From: Gorsachius magnificus
Taxonomy: Eukaryota; Chordata; Aves; Pelecaniformes; Ardeidae
Reading direction: 5' to 3'
DNA: 64,000 bases
NCBI GenBank assembly: GCA_034008185.1
Contig: CM067082.1
Coordinates: 153,843,395-153,907,394 of the forward strand
Made by a program: the position numbers and the translations under genes. Of the stretch, positions 9,005 to 21,646 are shown one piece after another. The number at the start of each line of letters is the position of its first letter. Position 1 is the first letter of the stretch. The notes under the pieces are model-generated. The model was not told the origin of the DNA. It did not search any database and worked only from the letters and a program-made list of their open reading frames with translations.

Positions 9005-12000
9005 CTAACACCAATTGCTAGAGAACCTGCTCTTAGGCTTTACAATTTTGATTAAAGATTCAAAAAATATTAGAGCTTTAAAGGAAAAAATAATTCACTA
9101 CAACTCTACCAAGCGATGCATGACCGGGCACAGCCCTTCTGGGAATACAAGCACTATTTAAGAAGAACTGATCTGCTGTATGCTCTGCATACGCATGAGG
9201 TCCTAAGCTCAATGCCAGCTGACATGGGCAGCAGGTCTGGCTCCTACCATCGTGGGCAGCTTGGGTGGCTCCCAGGACTTTGCACGTCCATGTCCAGAAG
9301 ATGAGGTCCTGAACTGAAGAAGCAGCAAGCTGTGAGCTTACACCTTACGTTGGGCTTCTGTTGTGTTATATGTTCAAAAGTGTGTAATTTAGCTGCTCAA
9401 TACAAGCAACGTGGGCTTTGAGAATAACACGTGGCATGTAGCGGATTGCACCTCCTGCTCTGCCTGCAGAAGCAGAGCAGTAAGCTGGCTCTTTGCCCGA
9501 AGTCATCCTCTGCAGAGCAGAAAGCGCCTTCCACCATCCCCTTCCCTGGGCTCCTGCCCCATGGCCCTGCGCTCCCGCAAAGCTCAGCCACCCATTTCTG
9601 ATGCCACCTCATTTCTTCTCCCACCAGCCCCCAGGGACACCCTCCCAGCACACCCACTCCTCTCTCCTTGGTACAGCCCAGCCCCACAAGTGCCCCATAG
9701 CAAGGGCAGGGAGGGGAGCGCAGCCTGCCCCTTCCTTTGCTCTTGCCTGCTTTTACCTCTCTGGGATCACCACTTCCAACCCCTCCATCTCCATCAGCAA
9801 GACCTGTCCCATCCATGTGCCTCCAGCTCCCTGACTCACTGTTACCCTCTAGTGCTGAACCAGGCAGGCGACAGGCACATCCCTGGAGAAAGCAGGCACT
9901 GCAGGCAGCTCTAGGTTGTCCTCTCCACTCCCACCCACCCCAAAGTCAAGTCCTAGCCCCAGCGACTCATCATAGGATGCTGCATTTCAGCCTCTGGGAT
10001 GGTTTGCTGAGCCACTTGCTTTGCTTCTTGCACCATGGCCGGGCCAATTTGTCACCCGGCTGTTGGTAGCATTGATGAACATTTTGGTTCACTTGATTAT
10101 CCGCCTGCCAGGTTGGTTTTTTTTTTTTATTTCCTTCCTTCCTTTTTATTTAAAGCTCTCCCTGTCATCTCGAGTTTTGTTCTCCAGACCTTGTTTGCTG
10201 TGGTTTTAGTGGAGGGACCGGTAGCCGGTTTGCCCACGGAGAGGCTGATGATGAAATGCCTGCCAAGAACAATTAGGGAAAACTCATTCTGTTGGAAACT
10301 CCTATTTTTATAGGGAAAGCACTGCTGGCAAAAGGGGACAGAGTTTGCTGCCAGTCTGCACCAGTAAGGGTTTGGACACAGGAAGATGGGGAAAATGCTG
10401 AAGCCCTCTTCTGCTTTCCCTGCAGTCTCTGAGAATATTGCCATTGGTTTGTAAACAGCCAGGATTTTCCCTCTCTGCTGGGAAAGGAGGGATTGAACAT
10501 TTTAGGAGCAGCGTTTATGGATAAGGCTGAAGACAGCCCGTTGGGCTGGGAGCAGAGTGCTGGGGTCTGGTGGAATGGGGAGGTTGAAAGGGGGATGGCT
10601 TTCCTGGGGAGCCTGGGAACAGGGAATCCCTGGCAGCAGCTGAGCTCTGACATTCCTCCCCCCTTCTGCCAGGGCAAGAGGGTTAGCATTCTTCCCTAGT
10701 AGGTTTTGTCCCTGTTGGGCACCCGAATTAGATGCCTTCTCACCCTATCCTGGCCACAGCCCTGAATGCCAATGATTCAACACTGGAAATGCTAGTAAAG
10801 CTACTTTCTTTTCCCCATTTTTCCATTTCTTTTCTTCCTTAATGAGTGCCGCCAATTCCTTATTTCACACGTGCCAACCTGGATAATAACTTGCTCATCT
10901 GAAAAGAGTCTAATAGTCACATTGGCTATGGACATGAAGCTGTGTAATTGAGGGCTTGCTTTGGCCCCCTTACACATTTGGGCCTGTTTTTCTGAAAAGC
11001 TTAGCTTGTTTAAGGACATGCAAGAAATGCAGCCAGTGGTTTTCTGTCCTTGTGCATCTTGTTTGATTATCTTTTAACTTTGCTGAGTGTTCCCACTGAT
11101 ATGTCGGTATTCGTACAAATCATTTACACTTTGAGATCCTGTGATAAAGGACGGTAAAAGTGTCTTGCCTACACCAATGAACTAAGCAAAGCAAACATCC
11201 TGTAAGATAGGTAAGGAGCATTTAGAAACTTTACGGCCAGCAGCACCGTTTGATCTTTGGGTCTGAGCACTTGTATACACATGCCGTAAAAATTCACCCA
11301 CGTATTTCTGCATTGTGTCCAGCAACGCATTCTTGAGTAATGTTCCTGGAAAACATACAGGGCCCTGCTCAGTTGCCTAAATGGAGGTGTATGAAGGTTT
11401 TTTGAGATGCTGTGGGAATCTGAGGCATCAACACAAGTCTGGCAGGAAACGATGCAGGCCTACAGGCTCCCTCTCTCTTGGGACAGCTGCTGGAAGTTGG
11501 GCAAGATACCCCCAAGGCCCTCAAGAGGTGTGAGAGATCTAGGTGTTGTCAACAGAGTTGAGCTCCCTGCACGATACAAAGGGTAGGGATCAGCTCACAG
11601 ACAGAGACAGCTAAGTTCAAGTGTCTGCAGAATGGTGTCCACGTGAGCACTGAGTGTCTGAGGTACAGTCAGTGGAAATTTTGTCCATCCAGTTATTGGA
11701 CTCTAGAAAGCGATTCATTTGGTCAGATGAACAACTCTATTGACTGCATTAGGAGGGACTCAGTTTTCTAAGCACTGGCACCTTTTGCTATGTGAGATGC
11801 TCCACATTATCCCAGACAGCTGATACTCAGGATACCTATGGCATCTGCCGTGGCAGACATGACAAAGGACTTAAAGGAGACCCAGGTCTGGACGACATCA
11901 AATTTCAGAGAGGTGCAAGTCTCCATAGGTCTTCTATCATATCTGCCAGAAGATTTGTGTGCAGATACCTAACATGATTCATCTGCCCAATTTTAGATGT

Positions 12001-13404
12001 CCTGTCTAGGAAGACAAGAATAACCCTTTAGTTCTCCTGACCACATAGACCAGATCTCTGCAACCTCTAAAAGGTGCATAGCAAGATAGGAATCAGCATT
12101 GGCTTTTCCCTGTAGATACAGTCATTTAATCAGAAGAATTGCATCTTTAGGAGATGACTGGTAATTGTCTCATCTGAATTTGCCTGATTTGAACTTCTGG
12201 CTTCAGTTTATGTCTTGCTTCTCTTCAGTAGATCGAAGGATCCTTTAGCACTGCAGTGAGTCTTATATTCTGATCATCCTGTTGATAAAATAAAGAGCTG
12301 GAGCTGCTCAAGGCCTTGCAAGATTGCTTAAAATTCTTAAGAACTGAGATAACACATGGTTGAACACATTGTTTCCGTCAAAGAGGACAAATGGAGTTAT
12401 TAAGTAATTCCGTGTTACGAGATAACTGACAATAACATCATCACCATGCAGCCATCTACAACAAATCAAAGCAAAGCTATGTGCAAGCTACATATGAATG
12501 GGAGAGTTTAACTCTATAACAAAGCATGTATGTCCAAAGAGAGTCAGAAAGACCAGAAAGCTGGGGAGAGAATATCCAATGGATGCAGTCACAGGAACGC
12601 TGTTGGCATTTGCTAAGAAAATGGAGAGAAGAAAGGTGATAATACATTTGACTTTCATGTCTTATCTGGAAAATGGATTGGAGCTATGAACTCAGAAACA
12701 GCTTTTAGTTCTTTTCCAACACTTCTAGAGAAAAAAAAGGATTTTCTCAAGGAACAGGGTTGCACTGTGGAGACCTTGATCCTACAATAATTTCTCCTTG
12801 TGGAAGCAAATCCGAACTTTGACAACTGCTTCATCATAACCCAGAACAGATGCCTGCCTTGAAGTGTTCTGACTACTTTCTTCAGAATACCTTCTTTTAT
12901 GACAGGTTTTGGATCAAGAGGTTGGGTCTCCTCTGTCTCCCCCTTTGAAACCGCACAACAGCTTAGAGGAGGCAATGGGAGAAGTTCAGAGGAGGGAAGG
13001 CTGAACATAACTGCGTGGCTAGCAGGTGGTCTCATCTTCAGAATGGGTCCCCACACTGTGACTAACTTGGCTTTATATCCCATGGGAGAGGTGCTAAGAA
13101 AATAGAAATATAGGATACCTGAAGTCAGTAGGATTCGAGCCTGAGTGAGAGAGAAGTCCCCTGATGCTGGGCATTGCACATCAAGCAAGAGAAAGGCTTC
13201 CATGGCAGAAAAGACTGCTAAGGCAGCCCCTACTCACCATCACGTAGTGCCTCTGATCCCAGGTCGAGCCTCTGTGCAGGGCTACCATTTCTTTCATCAC
13301 TGCAAATAGTGTAAAAGAGGAGGTGGATGCTCTTCCAGATGATGTGAACAAGGTGAGCAGATCTGTGTTATGACCTCTTGTTACAGCTCCGTGCACTGGA
13401 AAGG
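9005..13404. other. 4.4 kb without gene; possible unnamed repeat
   Basis: No exon, RNA gene or named repeat is certain. C-rich sequence at 9400-9960 gives several long chance frames on both strands. There is a T-run followed by TTCC units at 10118-10150. The segment at about 11340-12010 reads like a worn interspersed element (motifs GCAGATACCTAACATG and CTCAGTTGCCTAAA), but I cannot assign it. The 182-codon minus frame at 12655-13203 has no known domain. Confidence 0.5.
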
Positions 13405-13520
13405 CACATGGAGTTGCTGTGCCTCAGTTTCTCCATCTGCACAGTGGAGGTGGTAGGACAAATCTACTGAGTGTCTCCTGAGATGTGTAACTCTAGCTGG
13501 TCCATCTCAGACCCTCTGAT
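13405..13520 (+). repeat. MIR-type SINE fragment
   Basis: The stretch TGCCTCAGTTTCTCCATCTG at 13420-13440 is the classic MIR block that follows the central core, here followed by a run that fits CAGTGGAGGTGG in the place of the usual ATGGGG run. Flanks are too worn to place the ends well. Confidence 0.5.
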
Positions 13521-15184
13521 GGCGTAAGTCAATTCCCATGGTGCTTACTGATGGGGATTCTGGCCTGGAGCTTGCAAAGCAGCCAGAGATTCACGAGCCA
13601 CATGTGAATCCCATCCCTGGGGCAAAACCCACTGCCAAATCTGGGAGCAGGAGAGGGATTTCCTTGCTAGAAACGTCACAACATTACCCTGGGGAGTGAA
13701 AAAGAAAAGAAGACCACATGCCATCCTCTTTCCAGGCAGAGTTTAGTTGAATTTTAAACAGCCTCACTCAAACCTCCCCCCATGACAACAAATGTCACTT
13801 GTAAAGCATGCAATTTGTGCCTGCCGGCTTGTGTCACCCGGGTCACATGCAGACGTGTACTCCCTGCTGTTTCCTTCTCAGCTTTGAAAGGATGAGGTTT
13901 CAGCATTGCCTGGCATCCCAATGAGGGGCCCGCAGAGCTGGGGCCTCTCAGTACCATGCGTGGGCTGGTGGGCTCTGGGGAGGTACAAATGTCCCCGCTG
14001 CCGCGGTGGCCGCCTCTGTGCATGACTCCTTTGCGTACGGCTCAGGGCACTGCTGGCACCGGGTGTCTGCATCGCCCAGCTGCTGGAGGCTGTGAGCCCA
14101 CAGGGTCTGCTAGGGGAGAGATTTCTTGCTTCTTCTTGGGCAGATATCCCTGCTTTTGGCCTTGGGCTCGTATTCTTCCCAGCTGATAGACCGCTTCTCG
14201 CTCCCTTGGCATCGCTGTGTTTGCAACACAGATGGTTCTCGCAGCACCCTGCTTTCCCAGCCTGACCTTGCAGCAATCTCTTTTCCTCTAATGAGAAAGC
14301 TGACACTGCTGGTGGCTCTGCATCCTACAAACCCAAATCATGCTGGAAGGGAGCTGAAAGACCCTTGGGAAGCCCTTGGCACATCCATGTTGCAACTTAT
14401 TATGGGAGACCTTTTGCAGGTCTTCAAGGCTGTGTTGGCCACACGATGATGGTGTCAAGGTGGGCGGCTGTGATGCTCACCATGCTGCACAGTCCCGTGC
14501 ATACCCTGATTCATCTCAGCATTAGGCAAGCGCCTCTTCTGTTGGAATTATTTATGTTTAAATACCAAAATAAGCGCCGATCATACTAGACCTCAACTAT
14601 TTTGTCTTTTCTTATAGTGAAACCTTGGCAGGGTTAAATAACTTCACAGCACCATCCAACCACATGAATGCTAAACAAGTGCTTCAACATTTTGGAAAGT
14701 GAAACTTGATCTTCTCCAGCGTGCCAGCCCAGCAGGCACCTTCCAAAGCTTGTTTGTAAACTAAGCGGGCACATGGCTCTCCTGGAGGTCAGGGAGACAT
14801 GTCTGTGAAAGTGCTCTGATGAATGAGTCACAAACCACCAGTGGCCCTCAGCCCTGGATGATCCTATGAGGCAATTCAGATGCTTACTGTATTTCAAAGA
14901 CAACAGTGGATGAAAGACACTGGGGTAGTCTCTAGACACTCCTGCCAAGGTTAAGGCCCTATTTACCAATCAAGAATACTGAGATTTTACACCTTTTAGA
15001 AAGCACTTCAAGATTTGCTTGTGACAAGTGGCTTAGAGAAGCCAAATATTGCCATTATTATTCATTCCAATATCAGAAATGTGTCCACAACTAGCAGTAG
15101 ATGGATGCTACCACAAAGACCTTACAGTGCCCTCATCCAAATGATGGCAGAAAGGGGGTTTCCATGCCACCCTAGCCATATGAT
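13521..15184. other. single-copy non-coding DNA, no gene seen
   Basis: No recognisable exon or RNA gene. GC content rises at 13900-14200, giving overlapping long frames on both strands, none with a known domain. Confidence 0.5.
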
Positions 15185-15265
15185 GTGCATCTGAGGGAGG
15201 TTGAGTGACCCACTCAAAGCTATGCAGCAATACATGGAAGAGGTGGGACTGGTTTCAGTACCACA
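15185..15265 (-). repeat. MIR-type SINE fragment
   Basis: The plus strand reads GGTTGAGTGACCCACTCAAA and then GAAGAGGTGGGACTGGTTTC. This matches the order of the reversed MIR core (ttaagtgacttgcccaagg, then the gggattcgaac region). It is a short, worn copy. Confidence 0.5.
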
Positions 15266-16459
15266 TGGCTTGAGGCTTCTCCTTCACTAAAGATCAGGTT
15301 AGCAGATCAGTCCTTACAGAGAAGGGTCCTGGTCCTTCCTGGTCTCCATGCAGACCTATGGTCATGCTGGGCAGCGAGCCTCTGGTGAGTGAGCTTCCTT
15401 TTGTATTACTCATAACAATATTTTGTTGCTTCTTCAGCCTGCTCATAAGCACAGTTATTGAATCCCTGCTGGGACCCAGCACATTCATGTAAATACCTGG
15501 GACAGAGAGAAAGCTTCCCCTAAAATATTTTTAGGGGCCTGAAAACTGTGTTCTTCTATGCCCTTGTCTTTAGGTGAAATGTACGCTTTGAACTTCTGTT
15601 GGAAAAGGAAGAAAACATTACCATTTGAAAGCCTGAAACTAGGTGAGGGACATTGGACTTGCCCAGCCAGGTAAGTGTGTGAACAGAACAAGAATCGGGT
15701 CCCCATCAGATCTAACGCCTGTCCTTAATTAGACAGGCTTTAATCTGTGGTTATAAAGTAAATTAGAGTTTGGTGGGAACAGCGAAAGTGCTCAGCACCT
15801 TGGTGAGTCATCTCCTTGGTGGCTCCACTGTCAATGCCAGCCTGAGGACAGGAGGAGCGGATGCTCCTGGGTGCAGTCCTCGGGGGCAGCACTGAGGCGA
15901 GCTGACAGAGCAGTCTAGAAAAGCTTGTCTCGTTGAGGATTTGGTCAGAGATCAAGAGAGGACCTCAAATTTTCAGACACGTCAACCTCATGCTTTCTGT
16001 GAAGGGCAATGAAAAGAAGTTTTATGTCCCAGGGCTGTGCTCTGCAGTCCCATCACTGAACTCAGGTTGACTGAACCTTGCAAATTCCCTGATGGGTCTG
16101 CTCCTGCTCCCACCGAAGACCTTTGACACCAGCTCAACTGAGAACAGACCTACATTTGTAAAGAGAAACCAAGGTGGGTTTTTTGGGGGAGGGGGTATTT
16201 TTCCTAAAGATTTTTTTTTCAAGTAATATGCATTTTGCTACTGCAGTGCTGAGGCCCTTCTTTAAAAACAGACCTATGAGCTAAGCAGGGATCCTTGCTG
16301 CAATGCTTTTTTCTATTCCTCTTTTACCCCACTTTGTGCCACAGAATTGCTCCTCAGTGGGTGCCATTAATAAATAAATGCTTCCTCTGCCCCCTCCTCC
16401 TTCAAGCCAACCCAAGGGAATGAGATAGCACTTCAATAAGTCATTATTAAAGTGATGGT

Positions 16460-16690
16460 AAATATAAACCCTTGATGGAGAGCTGTGGTGTAGGAACAGA
16501 TTGCCCAATTTTTTTAGAGTGATGGAGATGTGCGTGTCATTAATAAAACATCTTGTTATATGGTTTTTAATTATTTTTCTCATCTCAGTTAAGATTGTTA
16601 CCTCTGCGTACATGAAAAAGCAGATAACTTGATGAAGGTTCTTGTAATAAGCATTGTTGGCGACATCATCTGCCAGAGTATCTTGGTAAT
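16460..16690. promoter_or_regulatory. candidate conserved non-coding island
   Basis: An AT-rich island holds CATTAATAAAACATC (about 16536-16550), TTTTTAATTATTTTTC (about 16563-16578) and further ATTA cores, surrounded by ordinary sequence and with no repeat. Clusters of homeodomain-type cores without coding potential are typical of vertebrate enhancers, but such motifs also occur by chance in AT-rich DNA. Confidence 0.2.
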
Positions 16691-17574
16691 TAATGGTTTG
16701 TTTAAATTCCAGTGCATAATTGTCTTTGCATTCTCGACTCTGATGGTTGCTCAGATCCTAATGGGACATTTGTAGAGAAAACAGGAGGGCAGTGGGAGTT
16801 TAATTCATCACAAATGCTCATCAGCCAGGTGTGCTTCAGTGGTGCCACATCCCAGTGGTGCCACTCAGAGGATAGCTGTCACCACACAAGAAAACAGCAC
16901 CGCTTTGCTGGACATCTGGGCTGGTATTTTCTAGCAATTTGCAGTCCCTAACGCTGACACGTGGATTTATGAATAGGACTCAACACCTTATGAGCTGAGA
17001 CCAGTGGGATTTTTTTTCTCTTGGCTCCTCCAAGCTCTGAGCACCATCTTGTGTGATGGCACAAGGTGTCTGTCCAGGAGATCTGATGCCACCAAATCTT
17101 TTCTGGACCAGCTGGCACCTTACCCTTTCAGCTCTCAGTCCAGCTTGGTCTGGACCCCCAAACCATTGCCCTCACTGGGCTCTTTCCCCTCTACAGAGTG
17201 GCATGACTGGTCCTTTCTCCCTGTCCTTGCTGCAGCCCTGCAGCTTATTTCTGCTGCTCTCTCACCTGATATTATTGTGAGACCCTGAAATACTGGGTCC
17301 TTGTGTTCCCCACCCCCAAACTCTGTGCTGCTTCTGATGCTCAGTGAAATAAATAAGGGCAGACATAAAAAAGGGGTTCTGAGCCTTGTCAGTATGGTAG
17401 AAATTTTGAAAACATGATCCAGGCGCAGCTCTGAAATTCCCAGAAAGCATAAAAAAGAAGGATCCTGTTAAAAAAAAAAAAACAAAATATAAAATTATTG
17501 TGATATATATCTCAGTAGATGCAAATCCTGAGGAGATGAAGGGACCAAGGGTCTGCTCACACTTCTTCGAAGCC

Positions 17575-17720
17575 AATGGGTGATGGCATTAGCTTCGTCG
17601 GGACTGTCACTTTGCAACCAATAAAACATTTAGTGTAATTGCAATTTGACAAATCCTAAAGCGCAAAGCTAATTTCGGTCAATGACATCCCTCTAAGATT
17701 GGTAGATGAGGGCACATCCT
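17575..17720. promoter_or_regulatory. candidate conserved non-coding island
   Basis: The island has a CCAAT box in AACCAATAAAACATTTAG, then GTGTAATTGCAATTTGAC, then AGCTAATTTCGGTCAATGAC. These are dense, non-repetitive, and lie between worn sequence. Regulatory function is inferred only from motif density. Confidence 0.25.
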
Positions 17721-18570
17721 TGCTGAAGAGGTTAACACCATCAGAGCCCATCAGTGGAACGAGGAATAAAAACATTGCTGAAAACATCACCCCCTCCCTG
17801 CCTTGAGAATAAACAGTGCGAAATTCCTCCTTGGAGGGTGGCTGGCTGTGCCACAGGAGGCAATGAGTGGAGCTGGGATCTCAGACAGAAAATAGAGCTT
17901 TTTATACCTCGATGACTTTATGACCCATAAGAGCTTTCATGGTTCTCTGCTCTAATCAGATCTCATGCTTCAGGACAGAAAGCATCCTGGCATCGGGAAG
18001 GAACCTGTCCGCCACGCACCGCCGATGCCCGCGGGTGACCAATGACAAGGTGCATTGGGGAAAACTCCCCTCTGAAACATCCAGTACCAATGCCTGCTGG
18101 TACCATTTTTCAGCCAAAACACTGAGTAGCTGCTAATTACAAGATGACAAGTGAGAGGCTCATAATCGTATTGTTGATTATTTTTGGGAAGCCCCCTGTT
18201 ACTGTGGTGGCAACCTAGAAGGAGAGAGAGCATGCAATTTTAGGTGCCTTTGGGCACCTTAACTTGCGGGAACATGCTGTGTTCCCGGCTCCCCTGGCAT
18301 CAGCTGGAAGGGCTGCTGCCTTTCAGCTGCGGCACCACACCAGTGGAGCAGCACAAAATGATTAAGAGAGATGCTAGGGAAAATGGAGAGCAGTCCCCTG
18401 GGCCTGGCTGACCGATGGTGACCGTGGGTGAATGTCTCACCTGTCAGGATGGAGGTTTGCAGAATATCCAACTTGTCTGAGTTGCTTTAACCACCTTCTT
18501 GTGGATATTCCCAGGGGCATTGGAGCTCCTGACATGTTGTGATGGTGGGAACCTGGAGAGGTTCTCTCTT

Positions 18571-18862
18571 CACAGAATCCCAGAATGGCAGAGGTTGGAA
18601 GGGCCCTCGGGAGCTCACCCAGTCCCACCCCCCTGCTCAAGCAGGCTCACCCAGAGCAGGGGGCACAGGACATCGTCCAGGCGGGGGTTGAATATCTCCA
18701 GAGAAGGAGACTCCACAGCCCCCCTGGGCAGCCTGTTCCAGGGCTCTGTCACCCTCAAAGTAAAGAAGTTCTTCCTCATATTCAACTGAAACCTCTTGTG
18801 TTTCAGTTTGTGCCCATTGCCCCTTGTCCTGTCGCTGGGCACCACCAAGAAGAGTCTCTCTT
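18571..18862 (-). mobile_element. CR1 LINE, short 3' end (copy 4)
   Basis: A minus-strand 3' end of a third subfamily, marked by the 3' UTR complement CAGAATGGCAGAGGTTGGAA and CCCCTGCTCAAGCAGG. It matches the plus-strand copy at 21647-22386 and lies 2.8 kb from it in the opposite direction. The 5' limit near 18862 is approximate. Confidence 0.92.
18615..18862 (-). pseudogene. CR1 ORF2 extreme C-terminus
   Basis: The minus strand codes for [20 protein letters not shown], then [20 protein letters not shown] and [19 protein letters not shown]. This is the end of CR1 ORF2. It keeps the WNRLPRGAV segment from which the copy at 22.2 kb has lost three residues. It is a truncated fragment without catalytic residues. 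Confidence 0.88.
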
Positions 18863-21646
18863 CCCAAGGTCTTGCCCTTTGACAGTTCATCAAGCAAGCA
18901 TCCCTTTGCAAGTTACCACGAGTGGGAGTCAGCTTGCAGAATAAGGCCTGAATTTAGCTGCTTTTGTCTAGATATCTTCATGTGAGCCAGGGCCCTAGGC
19001 CTCCATCTACAGGAGGAACTCAGTTGCCTAAACCCAGTGCCTGTAACAGCACCATGGGTCTTGGACCTTTAGCTTGGACTAGAGGGTCAGGAGAGCAGTG
19101 AAAGACATTTGGTGCATGGCAAAACTGGGCAGCATGGCGAGAACCGTGCTGGTTTCTGCCAAAATGGTGAGGAAAGGCAGCATCTGTCTTCCTCCCTCTC
19201 CCTTTCAAGCACCCCTGGATTTTCTCCTGTGTTAACTGTCATCCTCCTCCTGTTTCTGCACACGCTGTAATTCGAAAATAGAAAAAGGAGAAGGATGAAA
19301 CAAAACAACTGCTTAAAAACCCTGTAAAAAAAAAAAAAAAGGGGAACCTAAGATATAATTATGCCTCTTGGATGATATTTTCCCCTGATAGTACTGGAAA
19401 AATACTAAACACGTTCATGTGATGTTCTGGTGTACAAGTATCTGTAGCATGTCTCCCTCCTGCTTGCCCTCTCCCTCCCTCCCTCCCTCTCTCTTCGTCT
19501 CTCTTTCAAAAACTGCCAGCATGTCCTGTAGGTACCCCTAGAGCCAGCTCAGACCTGAACCTGCAGCACTGCTGGCTGGCCTCTGATTTAAGGATCGGTC
19601 CTAAACCCACAGAACCCACAGTCACAGCATCTGACCCCCCCAAAAATTACATTTTGAACTCTCTTTCCACCATAATTTGGGTCTCCGGCTTATTTCTGGC
19701 TACCTTGGAAGGAACGGAGGAATTAAAGGGATCGGTGATGCTGGGCCACCCCTGCTCCCACCACAGCCCCGTTTCCCCGTGGAAGCAGGAGCAAGGCAGG
19801 AGCGGTTTCCCTGTGGGCTGGTGAGGGATGCAAGCGCTGGCAGGGATGCATCAACCCGGGGGTTGAATTCGGGGGATAGGGCATCATGGTTTAAGTGAGG
19901 ACTAAGCAAATACAAGCACAGGAGGCTTTTGCAGCCCAGTGGCACGTGAGGCAACGAATAATCCCCCCCGGCTACTTTCGCTCCTGCTCTCGCTTCCTTC
20001 CCCACCAAGCCCCACTGCTGACTGTGCTGTCAGAGCTCCACCGAAAATCCCCGCTGCCTTCGTATGGAGCCTTCGCCTGAGACACTCCTGGGGTTAGAGG
20101 ATCCTGGGCTTAATTTATTCACGGTTTTCAGACTCAGGTCCAAATAAGGACCTGCGCTTTCCCTTTTCTCTCTCCCCTGAGGTTTGCAGTAGCTGAAATC
20201 CAAACCCTGCAGCAGATCACCATGTTTTGCACTAATTTAACATGAAGCTTCAGGTACTTAAACATTTCTGCAGTCTTTGAGCACAAAAGTGGCTTTTTTT
20301 TTTAATCCCTTTGCCTCCATCCCCTCTGTTGTTCGAACGCTGTTCCAAAAAAACTGAGGAATGAGCCATGTAGCTTATTTCTTTCTGGCACATTTCATGT
20401 TTTTAAGAGCAGTTTTTTCCACCGTGTTGCAGGAGGGCTCACTGCTGGGCATGGTCCTTAGCAGGCTCTTGAGAACCCAAGCTGGATTTAAGACTGGTGA
20501 GAAAACCCAAAAGCCTACCGGTGGCCCCCAGCCCGGAGTCTGAGCATGGGATGTTTGCACATCTCAGCACTGGGGACCTGATCTCTGATGATGCCCTGGG
20601 GGTGAGACCTCGGCAAAGTAGGCTCCGGTCCCCCACGTGGGGCAGATGACCCCATAAGCATGTAATGTGTTTATAAAGCTTTATTCTGTTAAAAACTGAA
20701 GACTCACATCTACCGTGGCACATCTTGGACAGCATTTTCTTTTAGGTAACTCTTAACTTGTCAGAAAAAGAGATGAAGAAAGAGCAGACGTTTCCCCAAA
20801 CAGGGTGTAGTTCAGTGAAAAGTTAGAGCTGAAAAAAATGGAGATGCCAATAAAAAATAGGAAAACGAATGTTTTCATCTTTTTGCAATTATTTTTTTTG
20901 ATCTGTTGTTTTGAAAAGGCGCTTAAAATCAACCAAAAATCCTTCTTTCCAGCTGCGAAGGTGTCATCCTAAATTCAACCTCCCATGAAAATCCAAGCTG
21001 CCTTGTCCTCATTGGGGTTTTAAATTGAATTAATTAACTGAATTAGGAATGCTTTTTGCTTTTCTGTGTTTGGTAGCGACTGATAAGCCTGCAGCCACAG
21101 AAAAGCATAGGTTTGACTCAAGCTGCCGCCTGGACCTGCGCGTGGAATGGGTTCACCACGTGCAGGAGAGCTTTCCTGAGCCAGACCCATATTTCCTGCG
21201 CAAATGATACTTGTGACAAATACCTGGTGTCATTGAGATTCCATTAGTTTCCTTCACTGAAAGATCAGACAGCTTTAAAAAGCCAATAAATTCCCACAGA
21301 TTGTCTCCGAAAGGGAGAAAAAGATTCCTTGGCAGGCCACACACCATTAAGCCCGAGAAGCGAGCGGTGTTTTATGGTTAGCAGAGCTGAGGTCACTACT
21401 TTTGGACAGGTGCAATTAAGATTCACTGAAGCTACCAAAACCCACTCCTTCTTCAGGCACTGGGGCAAAGAGACCTTGTTCAGGCAGCAGCAGCCTCAGC
21501 TCAGAGGAGTAGCTTTCTGCGTCGCCGCGATGCCAGGCTATGCTTGTGACCATACCCCAGCATTCAGAGATACAAACCAGCGTGGATCCTGCTTAAAGAA
21601 CAGGCTTTATAAAAACCCAGGGAAACGTCTTTGAAACCAGAGCATT
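18863..21646. other. 2.8 kb spacer between inverted CR1 copies
   Basis: No gene is recognisable. A 14-base string CTCAGTTGCCTAAA at 19019-19032 also occurs at 11368-11381 next to the same AGGGCCCT motif, hinting at an unnamed old repeat. There is a (CTCC)n run at 19469-19491 and an A-run at 19326-19340. The GC-rich stretch at 19670-20080 produces chance frames. Confidence 0.5.
19469..19491. repeat. (CTCC)n microsatellite
   Basis: About five CTCC units with one interruption, followed by CT-rich DNA. A simple slippage repeat. Confidence 0.85.

Larger units (their letters stand above)
15266..18570. other. 3.3 kb without gene; candidate conserved islands inside
   Basis: No recognisable gene. 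Two AT-rich islands, about 16460-16690 and 17575-17720, are listed separately as possible regulatory DNA. An A-run at 17470-17481 has no processed pseudogene next to it that I can recognise. Confidence 0.5.

Noticed and set aside
9116..9304. tRNA-like or other RNA gene near the MIR
   Set aside because: No A- and B-box pair or cloverleaf could be traced. The nearby MIR itself explains the only tRNA-like text.
12655..13203. 182-codon minus-strand frame as a gene
   Set aside because: No recognisable domain; composition matches the flanking non-coding DNA.
17468..17490. A-run as the tail of a processed pseudogene
   Set aside because: No gene-like sequence lies on the 5' side on either strand, and there are no target-site duplications. 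The same applies to A- or T-runs at 19326, 37532, 52077 and 59388.
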